Positions 8,187 to 16,175 of a DNA stretch of 64,000 nucleotides are shown here, piece by piece. Made by a program: the position numbers and the translations under genes. Positions within the stretch are counted from its first letter, which is position 1. Every line of letters starts with the position of its first letter. Location of the stretch: NCBI RefSeq assembly GCF_000967725.1, contig NZ_JXYE01000004.1:124001-188000 (forward strand), in the 5' to 3' direction. The stretch is from Loktanella sp. S4079. Lineage in GTDB: Bacteria > Pseudomonadota > Alphaproteobacteria > Rhodobacterales > Rhodobacteraceae. The notes under the pieces are model-generated. The model made no database searches. It saw nothing but the letters and a program-made list of their open reading frames with translations, and was not told where the DNA came from.

Positions 8187-8582
8187 ATGGCAACACGTGG
8201 CGCAGGCGGAACAGACGGCGGAACTGGCAGCTTTTTGCTGGGCGTCATCATGATGATCGGCGGTGGCTATCTGCTGCTGGACGGAATCGTGATCCGCCCA
8301 AATTTTGGATTTGGATCGCGTGTATTTGGGATTGGTGGCATCCCGGTGACATCCGGCATGGTTCTGATCCCATTTATGTTTGGGATCGGTCTGATTTTCT
8401 ATAACTCCAAGAATTGGATCGGCTGGTTTCTCGCTGGTGGGTCTCTGGTCGCGCTTATTTTTGGCGTGATCGCGAATATGACGTTGCAGCTTGAACGCAT
8501 GAGCGCCTTTGACCTGATCGTGATCCTTGTGCTGCTGGTTGGGGGGATCGGGCTATTTTTGCGGTCGTTGCGCGCCGGATAG
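8187..8582 (+). CDS. small integral membrane protein, unknown
   Basis: A 131-residue protein with a Gly-rich N-terminus (MATRGAGGTDGGTG) and about four hydrophobic helices: FLLGVIMMIGGGYLLLDG, VTSGMVLIPFMFGIGLIF, WIGWFLAGGSLVALIFGVIA and LIVILVLLVGGIGLFLR. No charged catalytic motif is visible and I do not recognise a family. It probably has its own transcript, since a terminator precedes it, and it ends 16 nt from the end of the convergent ggt gene. Confidence 0.75.
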   Translation: MATRGAGGTDGGTGSFLLGVIMMIGGGYLLLDGIVIRPNFGFGSRVFGIGGIPVTSGMVLIPFMFGIGLIFYNSKNWIGWFLAGGSLVALIFGVIANMTLQLERMSAFDLIVILVLLVGGIGLFLRSLRAG

Positions 8583-8598
8583 CCCAATCCCAAATCAA

Positions 8599-10173
8599 TC
8601 AATACCCAAGCGCGCAGCCATCTTTGCGTGGGTCACTAGCACCTTCCAGAACGCCACTCTCGTGGAGCAAAATAGCCTGTGATCCGCCAATGGCGGTTTC
8701 CGGGGTCTGCACGTTGTGCCCCATATCACGCAGCTGCGCTTTAACTTGATCCGAATAGCCATTCTCGACATTCAGCACATCACCGTCAGCAAAACACCGA
8801 GGTGCATCCATCGCCTCTTGGGGGGATAGGCCAAAGTCAGTGACATTCGTGACAAAGCGCGCGTGCCCTGTAGATTGATACGCCCCGCCCATAACGCCAA
8901 ATGGCATGAAAGGCTTGCCGTCTTTCTTCAGCAGACCCGGAATGATCGTATGCATAGGACGTTTGCCACCGCCTGCTTCGTTCGGGTGCCCCTGCTCTAG
9001 GGTAAATCCAGCGCCACGGTTTTGGAACAATACGCCGAATTTGTCAGAGGCCAAGCCCGCGCCGAACGAGTGAAAGACCGAATAGATCAAAGACACGCAC
9101 ATGCGATCCTGATCAACCACGGTGATATAGATGGTGTCCTTGTGCACGGCCTCGGTCAGGGGGGCCGCCGCAGGCATCGCCTTTTTCGGGTCAATGAGCG
9201 CCGCAAGCTTGGCAGCCGTTTCGGGCTGCATCATGTAGTCTGCTTTGGTCGTGTAATCCGGGTCAGCGATAAATCGGTTGCGCGCGTCATAGGCCAGTTT
9301 GGTCGCTTCAGCCTCGATATGGGCGCGCTCGGCACCCCATGGATCCATCCCGGCAATGTCAAAATGCTTGAGCATATTCAGCAATAAGATCGCCGTCGCC
9401 CCCTGCCCGTTGGGTGGATGCTCAAAAAGATCGAGCCCGCCATAGCCGCCCACGATCGGATCAGTGTAATCACAACTGGTCTTTGCGAAATCATCAAGCG
9501 TATGCGTGCCACCCAATGCCTGTAGGCTGGCGACCATGTCTTCGGCAACTTCACCTTCGTAAAAACCGGCGCGGCCCTCCATCGCGATTTCGCGCAGAAC
9601 CTTGGCCTGTCCGGGGGCACGAAACATCTGCCCTGCCGTTGGTGCCTTGCCATTCATCAAGAATAGTTCACGCGCACGCCCTGAAAGATTTTGTTCACCC
9701 AACGCCCAATCAAACGCAACGCGCGGCGCCACGGGCACGCCCGCCTCTGCATAGTGGATCGCAGGAGCAAGAGCTGCCTTGATACCTAATCTCCCCCAAT
9801 CTTTGGACAGGCGACAAAACGCATCAACAGCGCCCGGCACCGTGACTGCATCAACGCTATAGGGTGCGATTGTGCCCGACTTTGCCCGCAAAGCATCGGC
9901 ATCCAATCCTGCCGGGGCGCGGCCCGATCCGTTTAACGCGACAACACGATCTTCGCCGGGCGGCGTCAGCAACACAAAGCAATCGCCGCCGATCCCTGTC
10001 ATCTGCGGTTCGCAAATTCCCAAAAGCACCGCCCCGGCGATTGCTGCATCGACTGCATTGCCGCCAGATTCCAGCATCTGAACGGCGACTTTAGCAGCCA
10101 GCGGGTGCGATGTCGCAGCCATCCCATTGGTCGCATAAACGGCCGAACGGCCAGGTTTGTGAAAATCGCGCAT
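8599..10173 (-). CDS. Gamma-glutamyltransferase family protein
   Basis: A 524-residue Ntn-hydrolase of the GGT family, which cleaves or transfers gamma-glutamyl groups. The N-terminal pattern GMAATSHPLAA, ESGGNAVDAAIA and TGIGGDCFVLL is typical, as is the C-terminal FGVMGGAYQSTGHARFVTN. The autocatalytic Thr that begins the small subunit is expected in KDTIYITVVDQD (about residue 350). The sequence is closer to YwrD-like GGTs than to E. coli Ggt (THYSVVD). No signal peptide is evident, so it may be cytoplasmic. GGAGGAG lies about 11 nt upstream of the start. It is divergent from the Met-sulfoxide reductase gene. Confidence 0.88.
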   Translation of the reverse strand: MRDFHKPGRSAVYATNGMAATSHPLAAKVAVQMLESGGNAVDAAIAGAVLLGICEPQMTGIGGDCFVLLTPPGEDRVVALNGSGRAPAGLDADALRAKSGTIAPYSVDAVTVPGAVDAFCRLSKDWGRLGIKAALAPAIHYAEAGVPVAPRVAFDWALGEQNLSGRARELFLMNGKAPTAGQMFRAPGQAKVLREIAMEGRAGFYEGEVAEDMVASLQALGGTHTLDDFAKTSCDYTDPIVGGYGGLDLFEHPPNGQGATAILLLNMLKHFDIAGMDPWGAERAHIEAEATKLAYDARNRFIADPDYTTKADYMMQPETAAKLAALIDPKKAMPAAAPLTEAVHKDTIYITVVDQDRMCVSLIYSVFHSFGAGLASDKFGVLFQNRGAGFTLEQGHPNEAGGGKRPMHTIIPGLLKKDGKPFMPFGVMGGAYQSTGHARFVTNVTDFGLSPQEAMDAPRCFADGDVLNVENGYSDQVKAQLRDMGHNVQTPETAIGGSQAILLHESGVLEGASDPRKDGCALGY

Positions 10174-10291
10174 GCGCTGTGTCTCCTCCGTAGTCTGCCG
10201 CTACGGTAAGCTTTTGCCGACCAATCGCAACGGGGGTTGTTGGTTTTTCATCAGAGCGATAGACCACCCCGAAACCAAGGCAATGAGATCA

Positions 10292-10750
10292 ATGACCATG
10301 CGTGTAAATTACGACACTCTGCGCGATACGATCGCATCCCTGACGCAGGGCGAAACTGACGTTATCGCGCTGATGGCGACCGTCACCTGCGAAGTCCACA
10401 ATAGCGATGACCGCTTTGACTGGACCGGGTTCTACCGGGTCACAGAGCCTGAAATGCTCAAAATCGGCCCCTATCAGGGTGGGCACGGCTGCTTGACCAT
10501 TCCATTTTCACGCGGCGTATGCGGTGCGGCGGCACGCACAAAACAAACGCAACTTGTGCCCGACGTTGACGCCTTTGAAGGGCATATCGCCTGTGCGAGC
10601 AGCACAAAATCTGAACTGGTTTTACCCGTGTTCGATCAGAGCGGCACAGTCATCGCGGTCTTTGATATCGACAGCAATTTGCCCGATGCCTTTGACGAAA
10701 CCGATGCGGTGGCCCTGTCACAGATATTGGCAAATGTTTTTGCTGGTTAA
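10292..10750 (+). CDS. Free methionine-(R)-sulfoxide reductase, GAF type
   Basis: A GAF-domain enzyme of about 152 residues resembling fRMsr (E. coli MsrC/YebR), which reduces free Met-(R)-sulfoxide. All three family cysteines are visible: HGCLTIPF, RGVCGAAAR and GHIACASSTKSELVLPV, after the FDWTGFYRV block. The start is uncertain: ATGs at 10283, 10292 and 10298 are all in frame. 10292 has AAGG 11 nt upstream. 10298 gives the commonest N-terminal length. The enzyme probably serves oxidative-stress repair. Confidence 0.88.
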   Translation: MTMRVNYDTLRDTIASLTQGETDVIALMATVTCEVHNSDDRFDWTGFYRVTEPEMLKIGPYQGGHGCLTIPFSRGVCGAAARTKQTQLVPDVDAFEGHIACASSTKSELVLPVFDQSGTVIAVFDIDSNLPDAFDETDAVALSQILANVFAG

Positions 10751-10794
10751 TACCTACAGTTGATTCAAGGTAAATTTTGTCCAATATAGCACTA

Positions 10795-10812
10795 CGCTTA
10801 TCAACTTAAGCG
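10795..10812. promoter_or_regulatory. inverted repeat before the cupin regulator gene
   Basis: CGCTTA (10795-10800) and TAAGCG (10807-10812) are inverted around 6 nt, 39 nt before the regulator start. A -35-like TTGATT lies at 10760-10765. It could be an operator used for autoregulation, but arms of six bases are weak evidence. Confidence 0.3.
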
Positions 10813-10850
10813 ATAGCATTACTGCATTTTCTATTTCACTCTAGGACGCT

Positions 10851-11417
10851 ATGTCACAATTTGAAAAATCAGCGCAGACGTTGGGCGCAGACATTCGTGC
10901 TCTGCGCAAGGCGCGGGGAATGACACTTGTTGAACTGGCCGAGAGCCTGAACCGATCAGTCGGCTGGCTCAGCCAAGTCGAACGTGACATCTCTGTTCCT
11001 GCGATTTCGGATCTGGGCGAACTGGCATCCGTTCTAGATGTTGCCGTTTCAAGCCTGCTGCAAACCGGTGTCAGCCCAAGCGACGAAGGGATTGTTGTCA
11101 GGTCCAATGCACGCCGTCCCATCGGCAGCCGCACCCCCGGACTGACCGAAGGGTTACTTTCCCCTGACCTCACCGATGACTTTGAAGTCATTCATTCGAA
11201 ATTTGATCCCGGATCAGAGCTAATCACACCACTTGTCCGCAAGACCCAAGAAATCGGTTATGTGATTACCGGTATCTTTGAAATTTGGGTCGACGGGAAA
11301 CACTTCAAACTCAACACCGGCGATAGCTTTCGCCTGCGCGGCGAAACCTTTCGTTGGTGCAACCCCGGCACGAAGCCCTGCGAAATTATCTGGATCATCT
11401 CACCTCCAATTTACTGA
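10851..11417 (+). CDS. XRE-family regulator with C-terminal cupin domain
   Basis: A 188-residue HTH_3/cupin_2 regulator. The helix-turn-helix occupies about residues 12-66 (IRALRKARGMTLVELAESL, then SVGWLSQVERDISVPAISDL). The cupin follows at about 115-186 with GSELITPLVRKTQEIGYVITG and NTGDSFRLRGETFRW. Such regulators sense small ligands through the cupin and usually control neighbouring amine or amino-acid catabolism genes. It stands directly upstream of the homocysteine methyltransferase (12-nt gap) and the FAD/GcvT dehydrogenase, so these are the likely targets. An AGGA site lies 5 nt before the start. Confidence 0.88.
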   Translation: MSQFEKSAQTLGADIRALRKARGMTLVELAESLNRSVGWLSQVERDISVPAISDLGELASVLDVAVSSLLQTGVSPSDEGIVVRSNARRPIGSRTPGLTEGLLSPDLTDDFEVIHSKFDPGSELITPLVRKTQEIGYVITGIFEIWVDGKHFKLNTGDSFRLRGETFRWCNPGTKPCEIIWIISPPIY

Positions 11418-11428
11418 GTAATTTCATA

Positions 11429-12313
11429 ATGGTAGATATCACGTTACTTGATGGCGGCATGGGCCAGGAGTTGATACGCCGATCCGGCGACACGCCAACG
11501 CCCCTGTGGGCAACGCAAGTGATGGTAGACCACCCGTGTTTGGTGTCCTCGATCCATCGGGATTATCGCAACGCTGGCGCGACCGTCGCGATGACAAATA
11601 CATATGCACTGCATCGCGACCGATTGGTTGGCACAGCGCTGGCTGATCGCTTTGCCGCGCTCTACAACACGGCCCTAACCGAGGCAGAGGCCGCTTGCGC
11701 AGGGCACGGTCGTATTGCCGGGGCGATTGGCCCGCTCGTGGCGTCATATCGGCCGGATATTCACCCACCCGCAGCCGAGGCGATACCGCTTTATACAGAG
11801 GTCGCCAAACTTCTTGCGCCGCGCGTTGATCTGATCATTTGCGAAACAGTGGCCTCAGTCGATCACGCCCGTTCCGTTTTGGCTGCAGCCTTGCCTACCG
11901 GCAAACCCGTTTGGCTCGCGCTTACGGTCAAAGATCGGGACGGGACCCGCCTACGCTCTGGCGAGAAACTGACCGAGGTTTTGCCCCACATCAAAGGTGC
12001 ATCCGCCCTTTTGGTCAACTGTACCTCACCAGAATCAGTGACGACCGCGATGGAAATTCTTCCGCAAGGCGGCCTGCCTTTTGGGGGCTATGCAAACGGG
12101 TTCGTCGAAATCAGCAGCGATTTTTTAGGCGAAAACCCTACCGTCGATAGCCTTTCGGCACGTAGCGATCTGTCCCCCGAGGGTTACGCCCAACTCGCGA
12201 TGGAATGGATCGCAATGGGCGCCACCATCGTCGGCGGCTGTTGCGAGGTTCGCCCGCAGCATATCGCAACACTTGCCCATGAAATCCGCAAAGCTGGGCA
12301 CACAATCGTCTAA
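11429..12313 (+). CDS. Homocysteine S-methyltransferase family protein (possibly betaine-homocysteine type)
   Basis: From ATG 11429 the product has 294 residues. It shows the Pfam S-methyl_trans pattern LLDGGMGQELIRR at the N-terminus and three zinc cysteines, one in LVNCTSPE and two in VGGCCEVRP. These enzymes move a methyl group to homocysteine from betaine, S-methylmethionine or another donor, giving methionine. The next gene is a dimethylglycine/sarcosine-dehydrogenase-like enzyme, which makes a betaine-type donor attractive: the methyltransferase would release dimethylglycine for the dehydrogenase. The donor cannot be fixed from sequence. The upstream extension to 11354 overlaps the regulator and is not needed. 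Confidence 0.85.
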   Translation: MVDITLLDGGMGQELIRRSGDTPTPLWATQVMVDHPCLVSSIHRDYRNAGATVAMTNTYALHRDRLVGTALADRFAALYNTALTEAEAACAGHGRIAGAIGPLVASYRPDIHPPAAEAIPLYTEVAKLLAPRVDLIICETVASVDHARSVLAAALPTGKPVWLALTVKDRDGTRLRSGEKLTEVLPHIKGASALLVNCTSPESVTTAMEILPQGGLPFGGYANGFVEISSDFLGENPTVDSLSARSDLSPEGYAQLAMEWIAMGATIVGGCCEVRPQHIATLAHEIRKAGHTIV

Positions 12314-12366
12314 ACATGCGCGAGCTTTCGCCTTAGACGTGTAGATAAACCGTGACCCAGACGGCA

Positions 12367-12399
12367 TTCCGTGAAATTATAATCCTGCATTTCACGGAA
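12367..12399. promoter_or_regulatory. perfect 11-bp inverted repeat before the demethylating dehydrogenase
   Basis: TTCCGTGAAAT (12367-12377) and ATTTCACGGAA (12389-12399) are exact inverted copies separated by 11 nt, ending 15 nt before the ATG at 12415. It may be an operator of the cupin regulator, or an RNA hairpin whose 3' arm includes the GGAA that could serve as ribosome binding site. Confidence 0.6.
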
Positions 12400-12414
12400 C
12401 GGGATTCGAAACGC

Positions 12415-14859
12415 ATGGCCGAGCTTCCAAAGCATGCAAGAGTTGTCATCATTGGCGGTGGCGTGATCGGCTGTTCTGTTGCCTATCACCTGTGCATGCT
12501 CGGTTGGAATGACGTGGTTCTGTTAGAACGCAAGCAACTGACCTCGGGGACGACGTGGCATGCAGCCGGATTGATTGCCCAACTGCGCGCAACCGCCAAC
12601 ATGACCAAGCTCGCCCGCTATTCCCAAGAACTCTATGGCAATCTCGAAGCAGAGACAGGGATCGCAACAGGATTTCGACGCAATGGTTCCATTACCGTCG
12701 CCCTCACAGACGAGCGCAAAGAAGAAATCTTTCGACAGGCGGCAATGGCCCGCGCGTTTGGGGTAAGTGTCGAAGAAATCTCGCCCCAAGAGGTTAAGGA
12801 ACGCTATGCGCATCTGAATATCAACGATGTCAAAGCAGGCGTTTACCTGCCGCGTGATGGCCAAGGTGACCCTGCGAATATCGCGCTTGCCCTCGCCAAA
12901 GGCGCCAAGATGAAAGGCGCCATCGTCGCGGAACACACCAAAGTCACACAAGTTCGCCGCGAGGGTCGTCGGATCAGCGCGGTTGACTGGCAGACCGAAG
13001 ATGAGTCTGGGTCGATCACCTGCGATATGGTCGTCAATTGCGCCGGGATGTGGGCACGTGATGTTGGCAAAATGCTTGGGGTGAATGTGCCCCTGCATGC
13101 CTGCGAGCATTTCTACATCGTCACAGAAAACATCCCAAATCTAGGCCAATTACCGGTGCTGCGCGTGCCAGACGAATGCGCCTATTACAAAGAAGACGCT
13201 GGTAAGATGTTGCTCGGTGCCTTTGAACCAAATGCAAAACCGTGGGCGATGGATGGTATCCCCGAAGATTTCGAATTTGACCAGCTACCCGATGATTTCG
13301 ACCACTTTGAACCCATTCTCGAGGCCGCAGTAAACCGTGTCCCAATGCTGGGTACGGCAGGTATCCATACGTTCTTTAACGGTCCAGAGAGCTTTACGCC
13401 CGATGACGCCTACCATTTAGGACGAGCCCCCGAGATGGATAACGTCTGGGTGGCTGCGGGTTTTAATTCTGTGGGAATTCAGTCTGCGGGTGGCGCGGGA
13501 ATGGCGCTCGCGCAGTGGATGGAAACGGGCGAGAAACCGTTTGATCTAGGCGACGTCGATATTTCACGTATGCAGCCCTTTCAGGGCAATAGGACCTACT
13601 TGTTTGAACGCTCCAAAGAAACGCTTGGGCTGTTGTACGCGGATCATTTTCCCTTTCGCCAAAAGGCAACAGCGCGCGGTATCCGACGCAGCCCATTCCA
13701 CCAACAATTGCTCGATCGCGGGGCTGTCATGGGCGAACTCGCCGGGTGGGAGCGCGCCAATTGGTTTGCAACGGGCGATCAAGCACCCGCTTATACATAT
13801 TCGTGGAAACGCCAGATTTTTTTCGACAACGTCGCCCAAGAGCTAAACGCCATCCGCACCAACGTTGGTATGTACGATATGTCCTCGTTCGGCAAAATCC
13901 GGGTTGAGGGACGCGATGCGATGCCGTTCCTTAACCATATCTGCGGCGGTCAAATGGACGTACCCATCGGGAAAATCGTCTACACCCAGTTCTTGAACCG
14001 TCACGGCGGGATCGAGGCAGATGTGACCGTCACACGGCTGTCGGAAACCGCGTATCTTATCGTCACACCGGCGGCCACACGGTTAGCCGATCAAACGTGG
14101 ATGCAGCGGCACATCGGTGATTTCAATGTGGTTATCACAGATACCACCGCGGCCGAGGCCGTGCTGGCGGTCATGGGGCCAAATAGCCGGAAACTGCTAG
14201 AGGCTGTGTCACCAAATGATTTCAGCAACGCGACCAATCCTTTTGGCACGGCGCAAGAGATTGAAATTGGTATGGCAATCGCCCGCGCCCATCGCCTCAC
14301 CTATGTTGGGGAACTTGGCTGGGAAATCTATGTCTCGACCGATATGGCCGCCCATGTGTTCGAGGTACTGCATGAGGCAGGTCAGGCATTCGGTCTCAAG
14401 CTTTGCGGATTGCACATGATGGACGCAGCCCGCATGGAAAAAGGGTTCCGACATTTTGGCCACGACATCACCTGCGAGGATCATGTGCTAGAGGCTGGGC
14501 TGGGCTTTGCCGTCAAGACGGACAAGCCCGATTTCATCGGCCGCGATGCCGTTTTGCGCAAACGCGATGCTGGGCTGGCGACCCGTTTGGTGCAGTTCAA
14601 GCTCAATGATCCTGCACCGCTTCTCTATCACCACGAGCCGATTATCAGGGATGGCTCCTTTGTCGGCTATCTATCGTCGGGCGCATATGGGCATCATCTG
14701 GGCGCAGCGATTGGCATGGGTTATGTGCCCTGCACAGGCGAAACCGTCGACCAACTTTTGGCCAGTACATTCGAGATCGACATTATGGGCAGCCGCGTCA
14801 GCGCCATTGCACAGCTTGGCCCGTTTTATGATCCCAAAGGCACACGAACCAAGGTCTAA
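12415..14859 (+). CDS. FAD-dependent oxidoreductase with GcvT domain (dimethylglycine/sarcosine dehydrogenase-like)
   Basis: From ATG 12415 the protein has 814 residues. An N-terminal DAO domain has the Rossmann motif VVIIGGGVIGCSVAYHL and SGTTWHAAGL, where His is the usual site of covalent FAD attachment in this family. It is followed by an FAO_M-like linker and a C-terminal aminomethyltransferase (GcvT plus GcvT_C) half with MYDMSSFGKIRVEG and YVGELGWEIYV. Such enzymes oxidatively remove N-methyl groups and pass the formaldehyde unit to tetrahydrofolate. Dimethylglycine is plausible from context. A TTG-like longer start would run through the inverted repeat. The stop overlaps that of the convergent aminotransferase by 4 bp. 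Confidence 0.88.
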   Translation: MAELPKHARVVIIGGGVIGCSVAYHLCMLGWNDVVLLERKQLTSGTTWHAAGLIAQLRATANMTKLARYSQELYGNLEAETGIATGFRRNGSITVALTDERKEEIFRQAAMARAFGVSVEEISPQEVKERYAHLNINDVKAGVYLPRDGQGDPANIALALAKGAKMKGAIVAEHTKVTQVRREGRRISAVDWQTEDESGSITCDMVVNCAGMWARDVGKMLGVNVPLHACEHFYIVTENIPNLGQLPVLRVPDECAYYKEDAGKMLLGAFEPNAKPWAMDGIPEDFEFDQLPDDFDHFEPILEAAVNRVPMLGTAGIHTFFNGPESFTPDDAYHLGRAPEMDNVWVAAGFNSVGIQSAGGAGMALAQWMETGEKPFDLGDVDISRMQPFQGNRTYLFERSKETLGLLYADHFPFRQKATARGIRRSPFHQQLLDRGAVMGELAGWERANWFATGDQAPAYTYSWKRQIFFDNVAQELNAIRTNVGMYDMSSFGKIRVEGRDAMPFLNHICGGQMDVPIGKIVYTQFLNRHGGIEADVTVTRLSETAYLIVTPAATRLADQTWMQRHIGDFNVVITDTTAAEAVLAVMGPNSRKLLEAVSPNDFSNATNPFGTAQEIEIGMAIARAHRLTYVGELGWEIYVSTDMAAHVFEVLHEAGQAFGLKLCGLHMMDAARMEKGFRHFGHDITCEDHVLEAGLGFAVKTDKPDFIGRDAVLRKRDAGLATRLVQFKLNDPAPLLYHHEPIIRDGSFVGYLSSGAYGHHLGAAIGMGYVPCTGETVDQLLASTFEIDIMGSRVSAIAQLGPFYDPKGTRTKV

Positions 14860-16058
14860 CCTCGCAACAATTGCCCCAACCGTCGGATACCTTCATCGAT
14901 GGTGCCTTCGGTTTGTTGTGAAAAATTTAGCCTGATTGTATTGCCGCATGATCCATCTGCATGGAACGCCCGCCCCGGCACAAAGGCAACCCGCTGTGAA
15001 CGCAAGGATTCCGCCAAGAGTTCGGCCCCATCAAGATGTTCGGGCAGCGTGAGCCAAACGAACATCCCGCCCTCTGGGTTCGTCCATGTAACTCCTTCGG
15101 GCATGTGCTGCGAAAGCGCGTTAAGCATATGATCAAGCCGCGTTTTATAAGACTTTCGCAATTTTTCCACATGTTCGCCAAAGCAGGCCTGCGCGACCTT
15201 ATGGATGGCGATCTGGTTGATCGAAGGCGAATGAAGATCCGATGCCTGCTTCATCAGGACCAGCCGGGAAATGACAGGCTTGGCCGCGCAAACCCAACCA
15301 ACACGCAATCCGGGTGACAGCGTTTTGGAAAAGCTTCCACAATAGATCGTGCGGCAAGCGTCAATATGCCCTTTGCGCGCGATTTCTAGCGCCAGCATCG
15401 GGGGAATTGCTTCTCCGGTGTAGCGCAGCGACTGATAGGCAGCATCTTCGATCACTGCAATGTTCAGCTCATCAGCCATATCCAAGATGGATTCTCGCCC
15501 CGCCCGGTCAATCGTTTCTCCTGTCGGGTTGGCAAAATCGACCGAGGCATAGGCAAATTTCACCTGACCGCCCTTGCCGGATGCGACTTCAGCGTAATCT
15601 GCGGCGGCGCGATTAGAATGCGGCTGTAGCCGGTCATAGTGTGGTTCATAGGCGTTGAACGCACCAAGCGCGCCCAAATATGTCGGCCACGATACCAAAG
15701 CTGTATCGTTCGGCGACAGCATCAATTTACCCAAATAATCCAGCGCTTGCTGAGAACCGGACGTAATCAGAATGTTATCTCGGTCGCAGGCAACGCCCAG
15801 CTTTGCCATCTCACCAGCGATCCAATCACGCAACGGCGGATAGCCCTCGCTTGCGGAATATTGCAGCGCCTCATCTTGGGTGTCGGGGCCAAGCGTTTCT
15901 GCAAAAGCATCTTGAAAGGTCTTGACGGGAAACAGCTTGGGGTCAGGAATACCGCCGGCAAATGAAATAATGTCAGGCTGATCAAGCAGCTTGAGCAACT
16001 CTCTGATTTCAGAGGCCGTCATCCGCGACATTCGCGACGAAAATATCTGATCCCACAT
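14856..16058 (-). CDS. PLP-dependent aminotransferase, class I/II (LysN/MocR-domain type)
   Basis: A fold-type I aminotransferase of 400 residues from ATG 16058, or 405 from an in-frame GTG at 16073. The ATG has GGAG 9 nt upstream and is preferred. Family segments are PDIISFAGGIPDPKLFP, NILITSGSQQALDYLGKL and the PLP-lysine motif YCGSFSKTLSPGLRVGWV, with C-terminal PEGGMFVWLTLPE. It resembles 2-aminoadipate or aromatic/branched-chain transaminases. The exact substrate is unknown. It is convergent with the demethylating dehydrogenase, and their stop codons share bases 14856-14859. Confidence 0.85.
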   Translation of the reverse strand: MWDQIFSSRMSRMTASEIRELLKLLDQPDIISFAGGIPDPKLFPVKTFQDAFAETLGPDTQDEALQYSASEGYPPLRDWIAGEMAKLGVACDRDNILITSGSQQALDYLGKLMLSPNDTALVSWPTYLGALGAFNAYEPHYDRLQPHSNRAAADYAEVASGKGGQVKFAYASVDFANPTGETIDRAGRESILDMADELNIAVIEDAAYQSLRYTGEAIPPMLALEIARKGHIDACRTIYCGSFSKTLSPGLRVGWVCAAKPVISRLVLMKQASDLHSPSINQIAIHKVAQACFGEHVEKLRKSYKTRLDHMLNALSQHMPEGVTWTNPEGGMFVWLTLPEHLDGAELLAESLRSQRVAFVPGRAFHADGSCGNTIRLNFSQQTEGTIDEGIRRLGQLLRG

Positions 16059-16087
16059 TTGCCGATTCTCCACGAGGCTAGAGCAGC

Positions 16088-16115
16088 ATCATGGCAGAAC
16101 CGGCATTTAAGTCAA
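16088..16115 (-). promoter_or_regulatory. putative promoter of the aminotransferase gene
   Basis: On the minus strand TTGACT (16115-16110) is followed after 16 nt by CATGAT (16093-16088). The expected start point is near 16080, giving a leader of about 20 nt to the preferred ATG. Confidence 0.4.
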
Positions 16116-16130
16116 TAATTCTGACCTATA

Positions 16131-16157
16131 TAAGGTGGCACAATCTGCGCCACCTTA
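16131..16157 (-). terminator. stem-loop between ctpA and the aminotransferase promoter
   Basis: TAAGGTGGC (16131-16139) and GCCACCTTA (16149-16157) pair perfectly over 9 bp with a 9-nt loop. It starts 19 nt after the ctpA stop and is followed (minus strand) by AT-rich but not oligo-T sequence, so it may end ctpA mRNA or act as an operator for the downstream gene. Confidence 0.5.
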
Positions 16158-16175
16158 AGTGATATGCTTTGAGCC

